From contig CM074185.1 of NCBI GenBank assembly GCA_037179385.1, positions 53,323,000 to 53,386,999 on the forward strand: a DNA stretch of 64,000 bases, given 5' to 3'. Origin of the DNA: Holothuria scabra (Eukaryota; Echinodermata; Holothuroidea; Aspidochirotida; Holothuriidae). Shown piece by piece: positions 1-11,539 of the stretch. A program made the translations under genes and the position numbers. The notes under the pieces were generated by a model. The model saw only the letters and a program-made list of their open reading frames with translations. It was not told the DNA's origin and made no database searches. The number at the start of each line of letters is the position of its first letter. Position 1 is the stretch's first letter.

Positions 1-540
1 CAGCACTGTCACTGTGCCAAAGCCTGTGTATATTGTTGCTAACCTTAGACAGTTTAGTAGGCGTAACAATACTGTAGTTATAGGCACGTTTTATTTGACC
101 CCCCCCCCCAAATTTAGGAGTGGATTAAAACGTTAACAACAGTGCCAGTGAGTCATCGCAGCTCAGTGCATGCAGTTCTAGGCTAGGGCCTAACTTGTTA
201 GACCTATAAAACAATGTGTGTGATCAAAATACCCATTTGTGGGGAGCAATGATTCCTAAGCCTAGGCTAACCTATGTCTTTATCACTGCCAGTTATTATT
301 CTTTGGAATGGTAACTCTGAAGACTAGGGTATCAACTTTACACAGTGTACAGTGTCTCAGTGTTACTGTTTATCTTGCTAACATGTACTTGGCTTACTGT
401 ATGACATTACAGTAGGCCTACATGTGCTGTGCAAAACAATGGGGTGAATATGGCATGTTGCTATAGCAACCTAGCATGGGCTTAAAATATTGTGCACAGT
501 AAGTATAGTGATCATATTCAATTCAATTCTCCTTACTTCT
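1..540. other. No gene seen
   Basis: Ordinary AT-rich non-coding sequence with a short poly-C run near 100-110. No open frame with credible splice signals and no repeat family that I recognise. Confidence 0.5.
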
Positions 541-599
541 TGAAAACCATTCGAGACCAGTCTCGAATGCGATTCGAGACTGGTCTCGAATGGTTTTCA
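541..599. repeat. Perfect 28-bp inverted repeat with 3-base loop
   Basis: The arms at 541-568 and 572-599 are exact reverse complements around the loop GCG. Each arm also contains a small palindrome (GAGACCAGTCTC and its complement), so the site can form a long hairpin or a cruciform. No target duplication or gene association is visible. Confidence 0.95.
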
Positions 600-1720
600 G
601 CCAATCAGAATGCAGGAAATCAATACAAGTATTTTTGAATGTGTGTTCAGTCCCATTGCTTCACTGTGTAAATTTCTGAAAGAACGTTCGTTGCGTTCGT
701 TCGAAAGTTTTTCTTCCACAAACATAGTGAGCGTTATGGAGCAGTCCCATTGAATCCCTGTGTTAGAATCAGAAATTGTCGATGCAACGTTCATGTCAGA
801 GCTTGCAATGCTATGATTCTTTGTCTGCTTACAACTAATTTCTCACTCGCATAATGTTGTGTGCTATCGTAATCAAAGTGAATTCTATCAATCAACGCAT
901 GGTATCTATTCTTAATACACCATGTGAAAGCATTTGCTGATGAGCAGCGATCGTTCGGGGGTTGCACAGAATGTCGAAAGAGAGCAAGGGCCCTATTAGT
1001 GTGGAAGGTACTAGTTCTGCGAAAGTAACGTTAAACGGCAATTTCCGAAATTCTTAGGGGGGATTTGTGACTGAAATGGTGCAAAATGATTATCAAGTGA
1101 CTATTCCCTGTTTATATTGTAATGTTTAGAGATGCAGGGCATTTATCAAATGGATTTTTGTTACATTTTAGTATCATTCTCATTTAAATGCTATAATTTT
1201 GAGAAAAGATTTTCACCTTACACTTGAGTACCAGTCTCCACGATACTTCGGTACCTTTAGGTTGGTGGTACTGTACCGGTACCGGTACGTACGGGTACTT
1301 ACGCAAATACCGGTATACCGTGAAACCTTACTCAGTGCATATGTATCAAAGAGAGGATATAAATGGTAAATAGGTAGGTCCCTAGTAGAAGCCATTCCAG
1401 CTCTAATATAAAACAGTGTCAGGCTAATGAATAATGGAAAATGCTCTAAATATCATCAAACTCTCCTGGGCTTTTTATAAATTTTCCATCTAACCTCAAT
1501 CATGATTCCTTAGGTTAAGACTACAATTTACCAAACTATACATAAGTTTTACACACCAGAGAGTGCAGTCACACTACACTGAACAGTAGGATGGAGAAAA
1601 AGCTTGTAGGCAAAACACTGGTCAAGAGCTACCAAAACATTGCACAGTCAAGGGAGGAATAGGGAGAAGAAAAACACTATGGTGGAGTAGATCTATTCAT
1701 AAGAAGTCTGCCAGTGGCCC
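600..1720. other. Non-coding; GGTACC/ACCGGT-rich patch
   Basis: No gene seen. Positions 1240-1325 hold overlapping GGTACC, ACCGGT and TACCGGTA palindromes. The short open frames across this stretch have no recognisable domains and look like chance. Confidence 0.5.
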
Positions 1721-1722
1721 AC

Positions 1723-2445
1723 TCAGAGTGACTCTTCCTTTCCATTTAATTTTGGGTGAAGTTCACTGATACAAATAGCTTCAGAGACCTGCCTCCGCAC
1801 AGGGTCACCAAGATGGGGTTTTAAGGATGCAGGCTAACTGTATAGTTACAATCCAACCCATGGCATTTTGTCTTAGGGTCAAAGAATCCTGATAACTTAT
1901 CGCTCTTGCTGGCAAAATGTTTGTTAAATCTGTCCCTCAGACTTCTTGAAGTTTCTCCCATGTATTTTAAGTCAACTACACAAATTTTGCATTGGACACA
2001 GTGAACAACCTCTCTATTCTTAGAAAGTCCTGTCTTAATTTTATACAGATTAGAGGAAGTGAAATCTAGACAGGTTTCTCTATCAAGTGGCTTGGACTTA
2101 CAAAAAAATTTTTTTAATCGGGTGCCAGACCTTTCTACAACTTTGACTTTGAGCTCTGTATCTTTAATACAGTAATTCTCTCTAAATTTTTGTGTAGCAT
2201 ACCGTTAGGGGTGGCTTCAACAAAAAGAACAGCTTCAAAGTTAGTTTTGGGATCTTTTTATAATTTTTAGTAGCTTTTTCCATCACTCGCCCTTCTTGTT
2301 TCCAAAGTTTAGGTCTGAGCAAGGGATCTATTGTACTTCATTTTTATCATTTGCGATCATTTTATCACACCTTTTCTTAGCCCTGGAATAAACTTCAAAA
2401 TGCTCTAACTGGGAATAACCACTGTATTCCATTTGTATACCTATG
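1723..2445 (-). mobile_element. Decayed Penelope-like retroelement, C-terminal part with GIY-YIG motif
   Basis: Read on the minus strand, the pieces follow the order of the C-terminal half of Penelope-like elements. First comes a GYSQ-type segment near 2440-2350, then a segment starting LLRPKLWK, then FVEATPNGML near 2215-2190, then a stretch with VHCVQCKICV and YMGETSRSLRDRF near 2040-1930, and finally RRQVSEAICI running to a stop at 1723. The Cys-x2-Cys followed by YMGETSRSLRDRFNKH is characteristic of the GIY-YIG endonuclease domain that Penelope-like reverse transcriptases carry. The reading frame changes at least twice (around 2190-2170 and around 1815) and has internal stops, so the copy is dead. 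I did not identify the reverse-transcriptase core upstream of 2445, so this is probably a truncated copy. A GIY-YIG-bearing retroelement of another class is possible. Confidence 0.75.
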
Positions 2446-2449
2446 TGTG

Positions 2450-5390
2450 AAAAGAATGATGATATGAAATAATTATTAAGAAAACTTAATTTCTTTGGAT
2501 TAAATTTTGGGTTAGGACATTTAAAAAAAAATTAGAGTGATAATTCATCTTTCATTTGGTGTGTATTTTCTGATCTTTAGAAGTATTATTATTGAAATAG
2601 TTAAGCATCTGAAAACACCCAAAAGTGTCTGACAATGCCCAACACACACTTACATGAGTACAGTTGTGTCTGTGAATGTTTCAGGTAAGCATCAGTGTAG
2701 TGCAACTGTATTGGAAGCTATGAACTTGAAGGTGAAACCATCAACTGTCCAACAATACTGGAACGTATCCTTAGTCAATTACAGGACATCAGGGTTCTAG
2801 CCAGGAAAAATTTCAAACTGCGTGGGAGTTACAGTAATCGACATTGCATCATTCTCATGTAATGGTGGCCATACAGTATCTCAAGATCTAAATGACATTG
2901 TCTGTGGTCAGTTGCCTGATTTTTGGCTATTTCCAGTATCGTGATATTGATGTTTTTGTGTCTGATACTAAGCATTTTAGCCTATGTTTAGAGTTTGAGT
3001 GTGATGAAATTCAAATTGGGCAGTGAGATTTAAACTGGGTGGTGAAATTTCAAAATGGGTGGTGACTTAAAAAAGTAAATTCAAACTGGGTGCAGCATGC
3101 AGTTTATATGGCCTGGCTAAAACCCGGACCATTAATGCACTCTGTCTGCATGGGCGTGCAGATATTTAAGGAATTAGGACTTCATTGTTTCATATAAAAT
3201 TTAATCCAGTGTTTACTTATTGTAATTTTCACATTTTAGGAGGAGAAATAAATATTGTCACATGGCTCTCAAGAGGCAATCATGAAATAGTGCAGTCTGC
3301 TACACAACTACAGGTTGCCGCACTGGCCTCATTTCAAATTTAGTACATTTTCTGTGGACAAGTATAGTACAAGTGTAGTTAAAGTGTGGGTGTGTTGGGA
3401 GTTTTCTATGGACCCTGTTACAGTATGCAGGGAACTAATGTGGGGTGTTTTTTGCAGAATTACAGTACATTAGTTATCCCCCTCGTTTCTACTGTACTCA
3501 CTTTTCGCCCCTCAAAAGTTCAAAACTGTGTTTTCCGCCCTCTTTACTTTTAGCAGGAAATATCTTCTTTTGGGGGAAAGTCTGCGTAATGGAATGGAAT
3601 GTGATATCAGTGGTACTTGAATCAAATGAGGATTTCATCAACTTTGCCTTTAGTTGCAAACAACATCGATGTCTTTTGCTATTCAGTGCGACACTCCTTA
3701 TTGCCATGCTGATGTTTTTACCAGGCAATAAGTGTACATACTTAAATACATGTATAATTATACATGTGCAACATACGATATCAAGTGCTGTGAACAATTG
3801 TCGTGGTGGTGATAGAAACTATTACCATGGTACCGTGGCTGCCGTGTAATGAATCAACATGATTTGTGTTTTTGATGGGTCTCTACTATTAAGGATAACA
3901 CAAATTTGGCTGTGAAATTCAGAATTTTTCAGTGAATTTACTTGGACTTAGGAGTAGAGCCTAGTTGCAAACTGGAATAATAGGCGTAAGTACAAGGCGA
4001 GGCGGAGGAAGAATCCCCCCAAAAATTCTGAGGTCGAAAATGCGGATAGGAAACAGCATATTACACGGGGAACAAAATAGGTGTTTTCTCAGCAGAGATG
4101 AAAAATAAGTGAAAACATTGCCCAAATTTTGTGCCAAGTTCCAAATTTTTTTTTTTCCTATTCTCCAAAAATTTAAAAACCTTTAAGCGCGCTTGCCCCG
4201 CATCAGTGGTTTGGTGGTCTATTTTATGCACCTGATTTGCAACAAAGTTTGGGCAAAAATGTTCTGATTCCAAATGGAAAGAGTTCTTTTAATACGCCTG
4301 TGATAGACATTCCTAATTTGTATGCCTGTTATAGCGGCTACTGTTAAATGTGGCTTTGTTACTGAGGTGCTGGCATTAAACACTACAATTTAAGTAAGCA
4401 CTCCTTGTTGATCTTGAAATGACAACATCTTAATCCATGATCAACATTTCTTAACAACATTACTGTATTGAAATTTTATTTTTTGTGACTAAAGATTTTC
4501 ACTGCTTCAAAGTCCTCAGAACTAAAGATTTGAAATCAACAGCATGTCGTTAGTTAAGTGCGGCCCAATCAATTTTGCATGCCTCAAATTTGACCCGTTC
4601 AATCAAAAAGGTTGCCACCCCAGGCTTACACGAAAGTGAGTGAGAGGTCTAGCAGTTTAAACCTAGACAGAGTTCAGTAATATTAGGGCCTATGTAGGGC
4701 CTATGTAGGCTAGAATTAGCATACATACAGGTGACTGTCAGCAAGAAGAAGATTATGTGATACTAATAAGACATAAAGCATACAGGTGATTAGGAATGTA
4801 AAAAGTGGTACAGTAAACTATGGAAAAATATAAAAGACAAATAAGGCTCTAATGCATATGATAACCATAACTTGCTAAACATTGTTTTTATAATGCACTA
4901 AGTCCTTCTTTTCTTTTCTATGATAGATACTATATGTAGGTGTCTCACTTGCATGATGAAGTGACTTGGTATGACAGCAGCCCGAGGCAGCTCTGTTAGC
5001 ATTCCTAAGTAACATAGAATTTGGAGCAAAACACAACAGCAGCAGCAGCAGTACCAGTAAATCCACAATGTCATACTTATAGCAGAGACCTAATTGAGAT
5101 TTTTAAAATGGTAATTACTCCTTTATGTGTCATCTATGTCTTTGCAATGATCTCTTAATTTTGCATGATTATGTATAGATCTACACTTGGGCAAATGTTC
5201 CTCAAAATAGATGGTGAGCAATCCTCCTCTTAGATCTCTCCTCCACTCTTTTACTGATGAGTCCTCCCAGCACAATGACTACATAATAGAGTACAGTATA
5301 AAGCCATGGCACATTGTGACCTTGATTTCCTTTTTGGTGAAAACCATCTTATTCTGAAGTTCCAGACCCTTCATTCAAATTTAGTTTGTG
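2450..5390. other. Non-coding stretch with degenerate repeats
   Basis: No gene seen. It holds a degenerate tandem of AAACTGGGTGGTGA-like words at 3005-3105, a fragment of the AGCAGTC inverted-repeat element family at about 3180-3320, and an AGC trinucleotide run near 5035-5052. The open frames at 3445-3849 and 3498-3797 overlap on opposite strands, match no family and lack splice context. Confidence 0.45.
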
Positions 5391-5392
5391 AA

Positions 5393-5478
5393 TACAAGTG
5401 GCATTTAGGGCAATCAAACAGGTCAGGGGGGTTGTCTCCCCGACCCCTGCTTTTGATTGCCCTAATACCACTTGTACT
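5393..5478. repeat. Imperfect inverted repeat (fold-back)
   Basis: ACAAGTGGCATTTAGGGCAA on the left mirrors TTGCCCTAATACCACTTGT on the right, and the pairing continues inward through an AGGGG/CCCCT stem. The arms are about 35 bases with a few mismatches and a short loop. It resembles a fold-back element or very small MITE. The open frame across it is a by-product. Confidence 0.8.
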
Positions 5479-5556
5479 TGATTCAGGAGACATCTCAGCA
5501 AGTTATTTTTCAACCATAATTTTGCTGCAGGACATTACTTGAAATAGCCCATACTA

Positions 5557-5796
5557 AAACTGCCTACCACTAAACAGTCTAAAACCCAACTTTTGGGTGT
5601 TAAGTTGGGTTTTTAATTGATTGTTAACACCCACAGTTTATGGCCAATCCAATGCTTACTGGGTTTTATCATATTTTCACTGACTTTAAGGTTTGAGTAG
5701 CTGTAAACTGTAGGTGCAAACGTCAAGTAAAAACCCGACTAAACTGCCTAAAAGTCGGGTTGTAGACTGTGTAATGTGTGTAGTGGTAGGCAATTT
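5557..5796. mobile_element. MITE, 240 bp, with TA target duplication
   Basis: The ends AAACTGCCTACCACT and AGTGGTAGGCAATTT are near-perfect terminal inverted repeats (one mismatch in 15). The similarity continues inward through ACAGTCT and AACCCAACTTTT. TA flanks both ends (5555-5556 and 5797-5798), as expected for a Tc1/mariner-type target duplication. No coding capacity. Confidence 0.85.
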
Positions 5797-6084
5797 TACC
5801 AAGGGTTATTTTAGGTAATGGCCTTGAGTTTAGGTGTGCTACAAATCCTACTCCTCAGGAAATTAAAGAATGGTATGCTCTTTTTATATAGATTTTTTTT
5901 CATCATAACTCCCATTCTCAATGTAGGTTTGTGAAAAATTACATTCCTCACAGCAATTTGAAGAAAGTGGTGGTCTGCAATTGCAAAATTCAAGGCCTGT
6001 GGCGGGGCCCATTTTTTTAATCCTTGCAAAAGGGAGAAGAGTGATTGTAAGGAGTGATTGTAATGTCATGTGTGTGTGTGTGTG

Positions 6085-6245
6085 TGGCGTAGCTACCTGA
6101 AAATTCGGACACTGCAATGAGCCTGTCACGTGATATTCAAGAGCCCTTCCCTGCTCCCGGCATTCACATGCTGCATGACTTGAACGGCTAAAGGGGAATT
6201 CCGAACAATTCCTTACGGGGGACAGTTCTGTGTTCTGTTCTCAAG
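6085..6245. repeat. Dispersed repeat that precedes a DR1-type module array, copy 1
   Basis: This segment includes GAAAATTCGGACACTGCA, a CACGTGATAT box and AAAGGGGAATTCCGA. It is closely matched at 52900-53040. Both copies sit next to a TG-rich run and upstream of an array of AGGTCA-type modules, so this is probably the 5' part of one larger repeat unit. Confidence 0.8.
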
Positions 6246-6299
6246 AAGGTTTATTCTGAGAGACCTCATATTAAGTGTGTGAGATGGCTCTATTGGGTA

Positions 6300-6690
6300 G
6301 ATGAAGGCAATGGTTTTTGGTGGAATTCAAAGGTAATTTGGGATCACCAGAGGTCAAAAGGTCAAAACCTTGCCAAGCAAAATATCTCAAAATACATAAA
6401 TCCATTGAGTCTCATACTTGCTGGTGAATTGTCCATGTTGAGTAGATGATCCCTAGTATTAATTCCAGTAGAGATCAATAGTCATTTGGGGTCACCAGAA
6501 GTCAAAAAGTCAAAACCTTGTAAACACAATATCCTAAGATAGGTAATGCCAAGGTATTTCATTGTCAGCATGTGAATTACCCATGTTGAGTAGATGTTCT
6601 CCGTTGTTTTTTGCAGAGATCAAAGGTTATCTGGGGTCAAATGTTAAAATCCATAATGTGCTTCAAGTGCCCTATCTTTAAAATGTTAAC
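6300..6690 (+). repeat. Degenerate array of about 145-bp AGGTCA-type modules
   Basis: Three diverged modules each carry a TCAAAGGT-like core, GGGGTCACC and AGTCAAAA/AGGTCAAAA. They are separated by a phrase resembling 'atatctcaagatagg ... ttgagtagatg'. No intact DR1 core survives here, but 6352-6365 has AGGTCAAAAGGTCA, a two-base-spaced direct repeat. Confidence 0.8.
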
Positions 6691-7434
6691 CCTGAAGAGT
6701 CTCATACTTAATTGTCACACTAATCAGTGGTTGAAATATCTTTAAAGCAACAGAATATGTCTTGATGTGTGGTCAACCTCTTTGAGACTTTGAGAGCATG
6801 TTCTCTGAGTTGGGGGCAGTAAAGTTACCTTTTTTCATGTACAAAAGATGATGTTTGCTCCGTGCTGCTAAGTTATTTGGCAAATTTTATAGCAAAACTC
6901 TTCAGTTAACAAAGAAGCTGTCATTTTTTTGCACACTGTACTTTGGTTGCTATGTAGACACTACCCACTGACTGGGAATGTTTACATTGTTAACTAAAGA
7001 GGTTCTTCTGGAAAAGCAAGTATCTCCTTAGTTAAACTTTCATACTCTAGAGGCTTGGTTTCACACCTCTGCTAAATCAAAGATGAAGTAAAATCTAAAG
7101 ATAATTGTGCCTAGTCTGGCCATAACTTAGAAAAGACTCAGTAAGCATTACCTACTAATTATCTTGAGAGGAATAAGCTTATTTATCCCTTTTTGAGTGA
7201 GTGCACAAAATGTCTCCAGGAGGCATGATCAAAGTGTCTTCATTTTGTGATGAAAAAATGTACCCCTCAAGAGTTTATTGAAATGTACAGTACTTGAGGA
7301 TCTGCAAAATGTTGCATGGGTGTTGTTTCTACCCATGTGTTAGTGTAACAGTGCAAGCAGTCTGAATTTCAGCAGAGAAATACTGTAGCTCTGACCTTCA
7401 TGAGTTGTAATATTAACCATATTTGGATGGAACT

Positions 7435-7900
7435 GTGAAAATAAAATGCTATAGATGCATAATCTTTTACTGCAAATGTTTTTGGAACAACCACGCCACA
7501 ACAGCTATCCTACTGCATAAAAGAAGGATGGTACTATCAACAGCAACAATATGGAAACTTTGTATCTACATCGCCCCTCTCTTACCTCCTATATACCTAT
7601 GTAATCCCCACTTACCCGCAACTAAACCCTGGTAAACTAATAGCACAGTAGCCATGGAGGACGCCCTCCGAGAGGGCGCGTAGATTCCCAATCCAGGTAG
7701 TTTTGGGGAATCCATAGCATTCACGAAGTATTGAGATTCTAAATACAGTATGCAGTGTCACTGTTCTAGTGTGCAATTTGTGGTCAAAGAAAGAGGGAAC
7801 ATAGCCTATAAAAGTTAGTAACAACACAAACAGTCTGAACAAAATATCAGCAGAGAAATAGCTCTCATCTTCCAAAGTTGTAACCTTTTACAAAATGTTT
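7435..7900 (+). repeat. Local duplication, left copy
   Basis: Sequence here (including TCTTTTACT near 7468 and the run starting TGCAATTTGTGGTCAAAGA at 7772) recurs in the same orientation about 675 bp downstream. The best block is about 32 identical bases. Around 7660 this copy also carries a CGCCCTC/GAGGGCG hairpin that the other copy lacks. The open frames here are not conserved between the copies, which argues against coding. Confidence 0.7.
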
Positions 7901-8079
7901 GAATGAGACGATGAAAATAGCATTTTGGACGGTGATCTTAAGGACAGTAGTTTGAAAAAAGGAAGGAAAACAGCTTTAGTTGGACTATTGGACTTATTTG
8001 AAGAGAAAATATCAGTAATTTCCATCTAGCTGGTTAGTTAATTCTTCTTTATGGGTTGGCAATTATTATTTACATCAAC

Positions 8080-8182
8080 TAGTAAGCAATGGAGTAGGGA
8101 AAACAAACCAGTGCGTCACAACTGGAAAAAAGGGCCCCTGGCCCACTAACTGTAAACCAGTTGGATAGAGACTGCATGGGTC
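8080..8182 (+). mobile_element. tRNA-derived SINE family, tail fragment
   Basis: It matches the 3' module shared by the SINE family in this window: 'caatggagtagggaaaacaa', then 'cacaactggaaaaaagg', then a segment ending 'accagttgg'. The tRNA-like head is missing. It lies between the two halves of the 7.4-8.5 kb duplication. Confidence 0.75.
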
Positions 8183-8224
8183 CTTACACTCAATCTAATT
8201 ATGTCACTTGGTGTAAAGGTATCA

Positions 8225-8510
8225 TTGTAAAAAATATATATTTGTAAAAATTTGATAATCTTTGAGCATAAAATGCAATGGGAATATTAACTATAGTTGC
8301 ATAGTCTTTTACTACAATTTTTTTTTTAACCCTACTGCACCAAGGAAGGACTGTATTTACCTCAAATATCACCAGCATCAATGTGGAAACTTTGTATTCA
8401 TAGTATTCACAAACTGTTGAGATTCTGCAGCATTGCTGCTCTAGCATGCAATTTGTGGTCAAAGAAAGAGGGAACATATTGTAGCCCATAGAAGTCATCC
8501 TTCTAGGTAG
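8225..8510 (+). repeat. Local duplication, right copy
   Basis: Partner of the 7.4-7.9 kb segment. The block containing TGCAATTTGTGGTCAAAGA at 8447 is identical over about 32 bases. GGAAACTTTGTAT and TCTTTTACT blocks also recur in the same order. Confidence 0.7.
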
Positions 8511-8609
8511 CTGGATATCACTATAATTATTTTCCAAGGTATCATTATAAAAAGCAAAACTGTCCAATGGAGGAATGGCATTCTGGTGGGAAATTCCAAT
8601 CATGTTATG

Positions 8610-9280
8610 ATGGCATCATTGTTAAGGGAGAAGGTTAGTGGAGATTCAATGGTGGCACTTTGACGCTACAGTATCCACACTGGATGTCAGGCACTTGCAA
8701 GATTTGAAACCTCTTCATATACTGTAAGTGGGCGTGTTTTGGGGGAATAATTTCGAATTGAAAAGAAAGTTTTTGGTGGCAGATGGATTTTGAACCTTGC
8801 AAGAGGCAGCAGAGTTGGGAAATCTTTAATAATCTAAGTAGTATTTCTTAAGTCATCCCCAGTCAGATCCAGCTCAGATTCATCAGAGTTGACATCCTGA
8901 ACTGGTGTGGAAATAGCCAGATGTTGATCCTTTAGTACAAAAGTAAACAAAGCCATGTTGAATTCTGGTCTTTTCGTTGAGAATTACATTTATGGTAAAA
9001 CAATGTCTCTTCCATATGAATCATGGTATTGGCAAGGGCTGATAATATGTGTTCATGAAAGATGCATCACCAATAAAAAGAGGTAATAATTAGAATAAGA
9101 TGTTCATATTATGGCTCTTGTGTACAAAGCCAGTGGCAATATGCCATGGTGTGATAGGCCTACAGGCTAGTCAATGTTTAGTCTATAAAGCAAAGGTGGC
9201 CTGTGTTTATGACCTACACCATGATCAAAACTTTTTGAGACTTCAGGACAAGTTTTGCAGATTAAATTGGTACTTTTCCT
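8610..9280. other. No gene seen
   Basis: Unremarkable AT-rich sequence. The 69-codon frame at 9100-9309 has no recognisable domain and runs into a repeat module at its end. Confidence 0.4.
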
Positions 9281-9284
9281 TTCT

Positions 9285-9570
9285 GATAAATGTGAAAGAG
9301 GTCATTTGAGGTCATCAGATGTCAGACTTTTAAAAAATGTGTCCCTGGCAGGGAAACATGATACATCATTATATGTGTGACCGTAATCAAGTTTCCCATC
9401 TGTTCCTTTTGGAGGTCGAAGGACTTTTGTGGTCATAGGTGAAACCTTGTAAATATAATAACTCAAGCAGGGACACTTCAAGGGATCTAATACTTGACAG
9501 GTTGGTGATTCACATTAAGTAGATGATCCTTGTTGTTTTGCAGATGCCAAAGGTCATTTGGGCTAAAAAA
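9285..9570 (+). repeat. Two degenerate AGGTCA-type modules
   Basis: Diverged units contain GAGGTCATTTGAGGTCATC near 9297 and GCCAAAGGTCATTTGGGCT near 9546, with the linking phrases seen in the other arrays. No intact DR1 core. Confidence 0.7.
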
Positions 9571-9789
9571 CAGACCTACATTTTCTTTGGCTGGGAATCA
9601 CTAAGCCTTTTGGCTTTTTTGTTATTCTTTGCATGGCATGCATTGATTGACATGCATTATATCAGGGAGGTGTTAGGAAGGAGACACAACAGCCCTATCT
9701 GTCACACAATAGATACTTCAAAAATAGGAATTCCCATTCAAGCATCAAACTTTCCTATTTCTATTGTTGAGCCTTGTTGACCTATCCCA

Positions 9790-10920
9790 TGCTTAAGAGG
9801 ATTTGCCTCTTTCACACCCAAGTAACCCTGAAACAATTGTCTTTGTTAAAAGATGCTTTGATCTGAGGTTTGTTACTGACAGGTTTCAAACTGTGATCAA
9901 AACTTTTAGCTAAACGACTGTCAATGAATAGTTTACTTTCTTTGTTTCTGCTATAAGCATTGTTAAAAGGAAATCATTTTACACAATTTTTGCAACTTTC
10001 CTTATAACTTCTTAACACACTTGAAATGTTTATTGCATTAAAATTCTTCAAAATTCTTCAAATAAAAAGAAATTACATTTATTGCGACTACCAAATTGTA
10101 TAATTTCATATGATTTCATGATGGCTGGCAATTAAAAGTTAACAAGATACGATGCAAGGGAGTGTGGTCTCACTGGAATTTTGACAATATGTCACTGATC
10201 CTAGTTGGTCTAGATATTGAGATAAAATATTTGGGAAGAAAAGTAAGATAAATGTTGCAGAAAAGTAAGATTATTGTCTGCAACAAATATTGCCCCAAAG
10301 AGTCAATAGAGCACTGCGCCTCCATCATAAAACACCTCCCTGATTGTATCAAACAACCATCTTTATTGAGAGAACCATGTCCACTTCTCATTGTCGTCAG
10401 TTGAACTTACTCACTGCCATTTACATAACTTTCTGTATTTGTTTGACCTACGTAGTAAAATTTGTTTTTTATAGCACAATAAGTGGTAAACAATAACACA
10501 GCTGATACTCTCTAAATGATAACTGTCATGTGCAGTACAGTACCGTATAACATCAGTGTGCTGCTTGTACTATACAGTAAGTTGACACACAATTCATGGT
10601 GGCAAGTAAGTCTCTCTTATGAAAGTCTATTTTAATTCACCCTTCTTCCTGTAAATGATCTCCTCTAATTGCTTGTCAGGGTTGTACAGAAGGTACAAGG
10701 TTCTGCGAGGGATTAAATGACCAGCACTGGTTTTTGCCATCCCATACAGGCTGATATGAATCTTCTCACAAATTCACTCTTTTACTATAAATAAGCTGAA
10801 AATTTACCACCAAATCCCTGAACCAGTTATTTATAACTTTTACTTGGTCAAAATATGTGTGTGCACTCAAGGCCAACTGATGGTGGCACTGCCCTTTACA
10901 GTATACAGTACTGTGGTAAT
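9790..10920. other. No gene seen
   Basis: AT-rich sequence. TACTGTA/TACAGTA words are frequent, as elsewhere in the window. No element boundaries recognised. Confidence 0.4.
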
Positions 10921-10925
10921 AATTA

Positions 10926-11530
10926 AAGACACTGTATCGTGGACCGAAACGGGGGCGGCAGCATCTTTTTAGAATTGTTCTTTTCTCCTTCGCGCATCAA
11001 AAACTGTTACAGCGCCATCACCCTCCTTAGCCGTGAAAATGTTCGTGCAATCGACGGAGGGAAGTTGAAGCATGGAAGTAGTAGACGGTACTCATTCGGG
11101 TGATGTGGATTTCTGCAAGACATTTGCAAATACCACATACAACGAACAATCGTCGGCAATAACAAGAGAAGTCGGCGAGGGCAACTTTTCCCAAAATTAA
11201 CATGAGATTGACGGCACGACATCCAGGGAACGCTTTATCAGCTTTAATAAACGAGTAATTTGTGATGTTTAAAGCTGCGAGAAGGTAAGGAAAAGAGATA
11301 AGAACAAATACGATGGCAATTAGTAGACATTGACAGTAATTCTGCGAAAAATCCTTTGCTTGGCGATGTGTAGTATTACTTATGTGTATATGCCATACAA
11401 AATTGAACAAGGGAGTAATTTTCCCAAGATTATGGGCACAAATTCCCAAGGTCCGATACAATACAGAAAGAAACAATTTCAACTTCCATCACGTTGCATG
11501 TGGGTCCTTGTTATGTTATTGAGTGTATAA
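10926..11530 (+). repeat. Dispersed element sharing an end with 25.4-25.85 kb
   Basis: It starts with TAAAGACACTGTATCGTGG followed by CCGAAACGGGGGCGGCA. The reverse complement of 25800-25845 starts almost identically. Both also share AATTCCCAAGG / TTTTCCCAAGAT blocks near the far end. The 151-codon minus-strand frame (11027-11482) lies inside and matches no family I know. Probably a non-autonomous element of unknown class. Confidence 0.6.
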
Positions 11531-11539
11531 TTAATGCTA

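Noticed and set aside
3445..3849. 134-codon plus-strand open frame
   Set aside because: A 99-codon frame overlaps it on the other strand; no splice context, no recognised domain, and composition like the flanks.
8199..8603. 134-codon minus-strand open frame
   Set aside because: It lies across the right copy of a local duplication; the left copy does not keep the frame.
11027..11482. 151-codon minus-strand open frame with hydrophobic stretches
   Set aside because: It lies inside a dispersed element. The related element at 25.4 kb does not encode a similar peptide, and no known family is visible.
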